Assembly: GCA_938014885.1 (NCBI GenBank)
Contig: CALLQI010000022.1
Location: forward strand, 190,334-254,333
Origin: an uncultured bacterium
GTDB taxonomy: Bacteria > Planctomycetota > UBA8742 > UBA2392
DNA: 64,000 bases
Reading direction: 5' to 3'
The notes below the pieces were generated by a model that ran no database searches, was not told the origin of the DNA, and worked only from the letters and a program-made list of their open reading frames with translations. Position numbers and translations under genes: made by a program. How positions within the stretch are numbered: the first letter of the stretch is position 1; each line of letters opens with the position of its first letter. Shown in pieces: positions 59,029 through 64,000 of the stretch.

Positions 59029-60978
59029 CTAGACGGCGGCTTCCACGCGCTTGCGGATATCTTCGATGTCCGGGTCGGGGATCGCTTCCATCAGGCGCTT
59101 CGTGTAGGCGTGCTGCGGATTGCGGTAGATTTCTTCGCTGCTGGCGTACTCCACAATGTGCCCGCCGCGGTCGAAGTCTTCCTGCTTGATGCCTTCCTGC
59201 TTGCCGTCTTCCCACAATTCGCGCAGCGTCTTGCCGGGGCACATGACCGCGATTTCATCGCTGATGAACTTCACCACGCTCAAGTCGTGGCTGATGAAGA
59301 TATACGTCAGGCCGAATTCATCCTGCAGATCCAGCAGCAGGTTCAGCACCCCCGCCTGCACGCTAACGTCCAGCGCACTGACGCTTTCGTCGCAAACAAT
59401 AAACTCGGGCTCCACGGCCAGCGTTCGCGCGATGCCGATGCGCTGGCGCTGCCCGCCTGAAAACTCGTGCGGGTAGCGCTTCATGTGCTCAGGCAGCAGG
59501 CCCACTTTCTCGAGCAGCCAGGCCGCGCGCTCTTCACGCGCGACGCGATTGCCCTGCAGGCCGTGCACCAGCATCGGCTCCGTGATCGCGGCCCCCACCG
59601 TCATGCGCGGGTTCAAGCTGCTGAACGGGTCCTGGAAAATGATCTGCATCTTGCGGCGCATGGCGCGCAGCTCATCGCTGGCCATGCCGGTGATTTCTTT
59701 GTCGCCGTAGTACACGCGGCCGGCGGTGGGCTCAACCAGCCTCAGCAGCGTGCGGCCGAGCGTGGTCTTGCCGCAGCCCGATTCACCCACCAGGCCGATG
59801 GTGCGGCCCTTCTTGACGCTGAGGGTCACGTCGTCAACGGCCTTGACGTAGCCCACGGTGCGGCGCAGCACGCCCTTCTTGATCGGAAAGTAGGTCTTGA
59901 GGCCTTCGATGCGCAGCAGCTGCGAGTCAAAGTCAGGCAGGTCTTCGCGGCGCTTGCTGGGGCGGTGCTTGCCCGGGATTTCCAGGTTCGGGTCCGTCGG
60001 GTCAAGGCTGAGGCCCTTTTTGTCCGCGTCGATGAAGTCATCGACCGTCGGCAGGCGCTCGGCCTTCGTGGTAAGGCGCGGCCGGCACGCCAGCAGGCCC
60101 TTGGTGTACGGGTGCTGCGGGTTGGCAAAGATGTCCAGCACGCGGCCGTACTCGACAATCTTGCCGCGGTACATGACGGCAACCTTGTCGGTGACTTCCG
60201 CAACCACGCCCAAGCTGTGCGTGATGAACAACACCGCCATGTCGCGTTCATTCTGGAGCTTCTTGACCAGGTCCAGAATCTGCTTCTGGATCGTCACGTC
60301 GAGCGCCGTGGTGGGCTCGTCACAGATCAGCAGGCGCGGGTTGCACGACAGCGCCATCGCGATCATCACGCGCTGCTTCATGCCGCCCGACATTTCAAAC
60401 GGGTACTGCTTGACGCGCACTTCCGGGTTAGGGATGCCTACCTCGTCAAACAGTTTGATGGTTTCTTTCCACGCCTCGGCCTTGCTCATGCCGCGGTGCA
60501 GGGTCAGGGCCTCAACGACCTGTGCGCCGCAGGTGAACACGGGGTTCAGGCTGGTCATGGGCTCTTGGAAGATCATCGCGATGTCGCCACCGCGGATCTT
60601 GCGCAGGTCGCTTTCACCCATCTGCGCCAGGTCAACTTCCACGCCCTGCTCATTGCGCCAAAGTATGCGGCCGCCTTCAATGCGGCCGGTCTGGCTTGGC
60701 AGCAGCTTCAGCATGCTGTAGGCGGTCATGGACTTGCCGCTGCCGGATTCGCCCACCACGCCCAGCGTTTCGCCTTCGCCGATCTTGATGCTGATGCCGT
60801 CAACGGCCTTCACCGTGCCCGCATCGGTGTGGAAGTACGTGCGAAGATCGCTGATCTCAAGCAGCGGGTGCGGCACGATTTCGTCGCGCACGGATTCGTG
60901 GATGAACGCGGGGCGGTCCTTGAGTTCCACGAACTCGGTCTTGCCACGATGCAGCGTGTCGTCTGGTTGTGAGCCCAC
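59029..60978 (-). CDS. Fused double ABC ATPase for oligopeptide/dipeptide uptake (DppD-DppF type)
   Basis: 649 aa with two complete ABC domains. Domain 1 has Walker A GESGSGKSMT, signature FEMSGGMKQRVMIA and Walker B LLICDEPTTALD. Domain 2 has Walker A GESGCGKTTLGRTL, signature EFSGGQRQRIGIA and Walker B FIVCDESVSALD. Each ends in the oligopeptide-transporter extension (NPQHPYTKGLL and NPQHAYTKRLM). Domain 2 contains an extra segment (TLRELWEDGKQEGIKQEDFD) before the C-terminal motif. No permease or binding protein is adjacent, so it probably serves transporter genes elsewhere. Peripheral inner-membrane protein. Confidence 0.93.
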   Translation of the reverse strand: MGSQPDDTLHRGKTEFVELKDRPAFIHESVRDEIVPHPLLEISDLRTYFHTDAGTVKAVDGISIKIGEGETLGVVGESGSGKSMTAYSMLKLLPSQTGRIEGGRILWRNEQGVEVDLAQMGESDLRKIRGGDIAMIFQEPMTSLNPVFTCGAQVVEALTLHRGMSKAEAWKETIKLFDEVGIPNPEVRVKQYPFEMSGGMKQRVMIAMALSCNPRLLICDEPTTALDVTIQKQILDLVKKLQNERDMAVLFITHSLGVVAEVTDKVAVMYRGKIVEYGRVLDIFANPQHPYTKGLLACRPRLTTKAERLPTVDDFIDADKKGLSLDPTDPNLEIPGKHRPSKRREDLPDFDSQLLRIEGLKTYFPIKKGVLRRTVGYVKAVDDVTLSVKKGRTIGLVGESGCGKTTLGRTLLRLVEPTAGRVYYGDKEITGMASDELRAMRRKMQIIFQDPFSSLNPRMTVGAAITEPMLVHGLQGNRVAREERAAWLLEKVGLLPEHMKRYPHEFSGGQRQRIGIARTLAVEPEFIVCDESVSALDVSVQAGVLNLLLDLQDEFGLTYIFISHDLSVVKFISDEIAVMCPGKTLRELWEDGKQEGIKQEDFDRGGHIVEYASSEEIYRNPQHAYTKRLMEAIPDPDIEDIRKRVEAAV

Positions 60979-61119
60979 GGAACCTCCCCGCTATGCCTGA
61001 TTGGATTACGGACCCGGTGAAGTTAGGCCGCAAAGATTCCAGCGTCAAGCTGTATCGCGGCCTGCAACCGCGCCCCGTTGACAGTGCAAGGTCGGTTGCT
61101 ACGTTTTCGGCCCGATCAC

Positions 61120-61206
61120 GCGCAGGTGGCGGAATTGGCAGACGCGCTAGCTTGAGGTGCTAGAGCCCGTAAGGGTGTGCGGGTTCAAGTCCCGCCCTGC
61201 GCACCA
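61120..61206 (+). tRNA. tRNA-Leu (anticodon GAG)
   Basis: Acceptor GCGCAGG/CCTGCGC with discriminator A and encoded CCA. D-arm GCGGAATTGGCAGACGC, anticodon stem CTAGC/GCTAG with loop TTGAGGT (GAG), long variable arm, T-arm around GGTTCAAGTCC. Confidence 0.96.
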
Positions 61207-61212
61207 GAATTA

Positions 61213-61241
61213 CAAGCCCCGGCAAATGCCGGGGCTTTTTC
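61213..61241 (+). terminator. Rho-independent terminator after tRNA-Leu(GAG)
   Basis: GCCCCGGC, loop AAAT, GCCGGGGC, then TTTTT. It lies 7 bp after the encoded CCA. Confidence 0.9.
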
Positions 61242-61451
61242 ATCGCCCCGGCCTCCAAGCTGCCTGACGGCAAATTGTGCCCAACTTTCCAAGCGCAACG
61301 TGAGCCGCGATTTGCATCTTCGCGCAATGTGGATTGCCTGTGGATGCTTGATTTTAGCGGGTTTGCGCTTGATTTGCGTTTTCAACCTTCCTATGTTGCG
61401 GTCCCCGTAGCGGGAAGCAGCCAACCACCCGATACAACAAACTTTCGCATC

Positions 61452-61500
61452 GACCCGCCTTGGCGGGCCGCAATCTTTTTTTGATGCGGGCAAACCCGCA
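61452..61500 (+). promoter_or_regulatory. Structured leader of glutamine synthetase gene (two hairpins and a T7 tract)
   Basis: Hairpin 1 has CCCGCC/GGCGGG (61454-61467) followed, 8 bp later, by seven T. Hairpin 2, TGCGGG-CAAA-CCCGCA (61485-61500), ends 2 bp before the GGAG ribosome site (61503-61506). Together they could form an attenuator or control ribosome access. No known glutamine riboswitch class was matched with confidence. Confidence 0.45.
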
Positions 61501-61512
61501 ACGGAGACCGTG

Positions 61513-62967
61513 ATGCCTGACCCCAAGACCGACTCGATGTGCCCGGAAGGCAAGACGCCCAAAGACGTCATCGCCTTTGCCAAGGACCGCGGCTGCACCA
61601 TGCTGGATATCCGCTTCATGGACCTGCCCGGGCTTTGGCAGCACTACACCTTCCCGATCCGCCGCCTCGACGCCGACTGCTTCGAAGAAGGCTTTGCCTT
61701 CGACGGCAGCAGCCTGCGCGGCTGGAAGACCATCAACGAGTCCGACATGCTGGCGCTGCCTGACTCCGGCACCGTCTTCATTGACCCGTTCATGAAAGAG
61801 CCCACGCTGGTGATGGTCGCCAACATCGTCGACCCCATCGAGCGCACGCCCTACCCGCGCGACCCGCGCAACATTGCCCGCCGCGTTGAGACCTACCTCA
61901 AGAGCACCGGCATCGGCGACACCATCTACTTCGGCCCCGAGGCCGAGTTCTTCCTGTTTGACGACGTGCGCTTCAGCACCGGCATCAACCACGGCTACTA
62001 CTACCTCGACAGCAAGGAAGGCGCCTGGAACACCGGCCGCACAGAAGAGGGCGGCAACCTGGCCTACAAGCCGCGCGTGAAGGGTGGCTACTTCCCGGTG
62101 CCGCCGATGGACAGCCTGCACGACATCCGCACCGAAATGCTGCTGACGCTGGCGAAGCTGGGCATGACGCCTGAACTGCACCACCACGAAGTCGCCACCG
62201 GCGGCCAGTGCGAGCTCAGCGTCAAGTTCGACACGCTGGTCAAGGCGGCCGACAACCTGATGATCTACAAGTACGTGGTCAAGAACGTCGCGCGCCTGCA
62301 CGGCAAGACGGCCACCTTCATGCCCAAGCCGCTCTTTGGCGACAACGGCAGCGGCATGCACGTGCACAGCAGCATCTGGAAGGGCGGCAAGAACCAGTAC
62401 GCGGGCGATGGCTACGCCGGCCTCAGCCAGACCGCGCTGTATGCCATCGGCGGCATTCTCAAGCATGCCCACGCGCTGTGCGCGCTGACCAATCCGACCA
62501 CCAACAGCTATCACCGCCTGGTGCCGGGCTACGAAGCGCCGGTCAACCTGGCCTACAGCTCACGCAACCGCAGTGCCTGCGTGCGCATCCCGCTCAGTGG
62601 CGACAGTGCGGCCGCCAAGCGCTTCGAGTACCGCATTCCGGACCCCAGCAGCAACCCGTACATCGCGTTTGCGGCCGTGACGATGGCGGCGCTCGACGGC
62701 ATCCAGAACAAGATCGACCCGGGCCAGCCGATGGACAAGGACCTGTACGACCTGCCGCCGGAAGAGCTCAAGAGCATCCCGCAGGCACCGGGCAGCCTCG
62801 AGCAAAGCCTGCGAGCGCTGGAGAAAGACCACGCCTTCCTGCTCAAGGGCGACGTGTTCAGCGAAGACGTAATCAACGAATGGATCAGCTATAAAATGAA
62901 GAACGAAGTAGACGCCATGCGCTTCCGCCCCCACCCCCACGAATTCGAGCTCTATTTCGATATCTAA
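61513..62967 (+). CDS. glnA: Glutamine synthetase, type I
   Basis: 484 aa from ATG 61513 with GGAG 6 bp upstream. Type I features: FEEGFAFDGSSLRGWKTINE, EAEFFLFD, the metal/ATP residues in LHHHEVATGGQCE and GSGMHVHSSIWKGG, the glutamate-binding VPGYEAPVNLAYSSRNRSA, and RRIPDP-type KRFEYRIPDPSSNPYIAFAA. The adenylylation Tyr is in DKDLYDLPPEE, so regulation by GlnE-type adenylylation is possible. No glnB is adjacent. The enzyme assimilates ammonia into glutamine in a dodecamer. The structured leader upstream may add RNA-level control. Confidence 0.97.
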   Translation: MPDPKTDSMCPEGKTPKDVIAFAKDRGCTMLDIRFMDLPGLWQHYTFPIRRLDADCFEEGFAFDGSSLRGWKTINESDMLALPDSGTVFIDPFMKEPTLVMVANIVDPIERTPYPRDPRNIARRVETYLKSTGIGDTIYFGPEAEFFLFDDVRFSTGINHGYYYLDSKEGAWNTGRTEEGGNLAYKPRVKGGYFPVPPMDSLHDIRTEMLLTLAKLGMTPELHHHEVATGGQCELSVKFDTLVKAADNLMIYKYVVKNVARLHGKTATFMPKPLFGDNGSGMHVHSSIWKGGKNQYAGDGYAGLSQTALYAIGGILKHAHALCALTNPTTNSYHRLVPGYEAPVNLAYSSRNRSACVRIPLSGDSAAAKRFEYRIPDPSSNPYIAFAAVTMAALDGIQNKIDPGQPMDKDLYDLPPEELKSIPQAPGSLEQSLRALEKDHAFLLKGDVFSEDVINEWISYKMKNEVDAMRFRPHPHEFELYFDI

Positions 62968-63014
62968 AGGGTTGAGGGTCGATGGTCTAAAGGTCAGCCA
63001 ACGCCAGAAATCAA

Positions 63015-63061
63015 GGAGCCCCGACCGCACGGCCGGGGCCCTTGTGTGTAACCTATCTGTG
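63015..63061 (+). repeat. 47-bp direct repeat flanking the YwqK-like gene (left)
   Basis: Begins GGAGCCCCG and ends CTGTG, with an inner GC hairpin (CCG..CACGGCCGG). Matches 63671-63717 with a handful of substitutions and no length change. Confidence 0.8.
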
Positions 63062-63075
63062 TCAGGGGACCGCCC

Positions 63076-63627
63076 ATGAGCCGGGTGCTGTACTTTCGAG
63101 CCATCGTTTGCGTTGCGCTTTGGTGCGCTGTTCCAGCCTGCGCAACCCAACGTGAACACGGCGCGCCCGTGCGGCCGTATATGACGTACAACTCGCACAC
63201 ACTTCCCGATGGAACAGAGTTTCGCGTGGCTTCGGGAATTGCCGCGGCACGGGTTGACCCTGAAGAAGATGGACTGGGCTTCTTCGAGACACGCACAGGC
63301 GCGCACATCACGTTCGACTCCAAAGGCCGCGTGGAAAGCCTGCTGGTGTTCCGCGACGGCGTACTTCATGGCCCCTACCACCTGTATCAGACAAACGGCC
63401 ACCTCGAGGAACTGGGTCGTTTTGAAGACGGCAAGCCCGTCGGAACATGGATCCGGTTTCACGAGAACGGAGTCGCGGCCTCCGCCGGAGAGTTGGGTGA
63501 ACCCAGGGTGGTAGTAAACAAGCGCCATGAAGTGCGACTCAGATACTTCGAGAAACGTGGCAAGTGGCGCAATTGGGACGACAACGGCGCTGAGATCGAT
63601 ACCACGGACTTCGGTAGCGGAGAGTAA
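63076..63627 (+). CDS. Orphan YwqK/MORN-type lipoprotein, paralogue of the tip B partner
   Basis: 183 aa from ATG 63076 with AGGGGA upstream. Signal with lipobox VPAC. Aligns end to end with the protein at 50806: LPDGTEFRVASGIAAAR, FFETRTGAHITFDSKGRV, FRDGVLHGPYHLYQ, FHENGVAASAGELGE, NKRHEVRLRYFEKRGKWRNW. It has no adjacent RHS tip. It is enclosed by 47-bp direct repeats, which could be a mobile or duplicated unit. As an orphan immunity-type protein it may protect against a toxin made by kin (inference). Confidence 0.82.
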   Translation: MSRVLYFRAIVCVALWCAVPACATQREHGAPVRPYMTYNSHTLPDGTEFRVASGIAAARVDPEEDGLGFFETRTGAHITFDSKGRVESLLVFRDGVLHGPYHLYQTNGHLEELGRFEDGKPVGTWIRFHENGVAASAGELGEPRVVVNKRHEVRLRYFEKRGKWRNWDDNGAEIDTTDFGSGE

Positions 63628-63670
63628 GCATCAAGCCTCTGGCCCAAGCCAAACAGGAGCCCATCATCAG

Positions 63671-63717
63671 GGAGCCCCGGCCGTACGGCCGGTGCCCTTG
63701 CGTGTAACCTTGCTGTG
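63671..63717 (+). repeat. 47-bp direct repeat flanking the YwqK-like gene (right)
   Basis: Partner of 63015-63061. Contains the perfect palindrome GGCCGTACGGCC, so it can also act as a terminator-like hairpin after the lipoprotein gene. Confidence 0.8.
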
Positions 63718-63731
63718 GCCGCAAGCCGTAG

Positions 63732-63755
63732 GTGGTGTGGCCGCCCCGGCCGCAC
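63732..63755. repeat. Dispersed 24-bp intergenic dyad repeat (diverged copy)
   Basis: Differs at two positions in the centre (GCCCCGGC for GACTCGGC) from the copy at 63763-63786, 7 bp away, giving a local tandem pair. Confidence 0.65.
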
Positions 63756-63762
63756 GTTGTTT

Positions 63763-63786
63763 GTGGTGTGGCCGACTCGGCCGCAC
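63763..63786. repeat. Dispersed 24-bp intergenic dyad repeat (copy 2)
   Basis: Exact reverse complement of 12383-12406, 51 kb away. GC-rich near-palindrome in a non-coding gap. Confidence 0.7.
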
Positions 63787-63890
63787 GCTTTTGCTTTTGT
63801 CCCTGGGACGCAAGAAGCCGGCCCAGCCTTTCGGCTGGGGCTGAACTGCTGCGGGCGGGTCGCCCGCACCACTTATTGCGCCCGCACCAC

Positions 63891-64000
63891 TTACTTCGCG
63901 TTGGTTATGGCGTCGCGTCTGGCGTTTTCTTTGTGGGCTACTGTCTCGATCAGTTCGTCCATGTTGCGTGGCACCTGGTAGCTGTGCACTGTGGACCAGA
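63891..64000 (-). CDS. C-terminal fragment of an unknown CDS running off the right edge
   Basis: The minus strand is open from the window end to a TAA at 63891-63893. It encodes the last 35 residues of a protein (HSYQVPRNMDELIETVA, then HKENARRDAITNAK). The mix of acidic helix and basic end with varied codons looks coding. Too short for family assignment. Confidence 0.55.
   Translation of the reverse strand, partial: WSTVHSYQVPRNMDELIETVAHKENARRDAITNAK

Larger units (their letters stand above)
63628..63890. other. Gene-free spacer rich in dyads
   Basis: 263 bp after the YwqK-like gene. Contains the right 47-bp repeat, two dyad elements, then GCGGGCGGGTCGCCCGC and a short direct repeat CGCACCACTTA/CGCACCACTTA (63865-63895). 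No gene seen. Confidence 0.6.

Noticed and set aside
63715..63981. 88-codon plus-strand frame at the right end
   Set aside because: It crosses two dyad repeats and overlaps a minus-strand C-terminal frame with better coding character.

Overview
The window is a high-GC chromosomal segment of a Gram-negative bacterium. Evidence for the envelope type is a TolC-like outer-membrane efflux lipoprotein, many lipobox-bearing secreted proteins (LAAC, LSGC, VPAC) and MurJ. Family flavour (RHS tips with a GRWTTPDPAASPW-type core, a secreted GH44 glycosidase, a PKD/cytochrome sugar dehydrogenase, several large hydrolases) suggests Planctomycetota or a relative. That placement is an inference; no rRNA is present to test it. 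Three normal tRNA genes and one tRNA-like sequence are present.

Layout. 1-4.6 kb: a partial GH44 endoglucanase/xyloglucanase convergent with a sugar dehydrogenase-PKD-cytochrome fusion. 4.7-12.2 kb: housekeeping and metabolic genes (TIGR01777 epimerase, tRNA-Leu, D-threonine aldolase-like enzyme, DedA, TolC-like protein, NUDIX, a LeuA/homocitrate-synthase-like enzyme, RDD protein). 13-20.7 kb: a minus-strand block with four tandem paralogous membrane metallophosphoesterases, a His-rich CobW GTPase and a TPR/SEC-C protein. 20.8-33 kb: NADP-binding oxidoreductase, SDR, cobalamin adenosyltransferase, MurJ, SfsA, methyltransferase, cupin-like protein, alanine dehydrogenase, a lipoprotein and a GAPDH variant. 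33.1-43 kb: tRNA-Met, a large secreted serine hydrolase, a duplicated-domain basic protein, a 2H phosphoesterase, SMC, and an HMG-CoA lyase / enoyl-CoA hydratase pair.

43.1-53.6 kb is the accessory island and the most interesting part. It holds four short orphan RHS tips. Three of them start from one near-identical 5' module (MPEAAAQPF...) and all share the RHS core segment. Each then diverges into a different C-terminal domain and is followed at once, in the same orientation, by a small lipoprotein or membrane-anchored gene: a SUMF1-domain lipoprotein, a single-TM protein, a YwqK/MORN-type lipoprotein joined by a 4-bp ATGA overlap, and an unknown lipoprotein. This looks like four toxin/immunity modules. 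Two modules form 406-bp inverted repeats around a truncated tyrosine recombinase that keeps its catalytic domain, and each repeat carries a 12-10-12 bp dyad. An IS630 element (with its catalytic Glu changed to Gln) and a decayed IS4 transposase lie between modules. A palindrome of about 90 nt separates two convergent modules.

53.6-58 kb: a compact, overlapping operon of papain/C39-like peptidase, RLAN/RimK-type ATP-grasp ligase, GCS2-type carboxylate-amine ligase and N-formylglutamate amidohydrolase-like enzyme, predicted to make and process a peptide-like amide product. 58-64 kb: a secreted unknown protein, a fused double ABC ATPase for oligopeptide uptake, tRNA-Leu(GAG), glutamine synthetase with a structured leader, and a second copy of the YwqK-like lipoprotein flanked by 47-bp direct repeats.

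Several gaps hold hairpins built from inverted arrays of degenerate heptamers (18.0, 30.1 and 55.9 kb). Start sites were chosen by Shine-Dalgarno position, signal-peptide position and family alignment from memory; no database search was possible.
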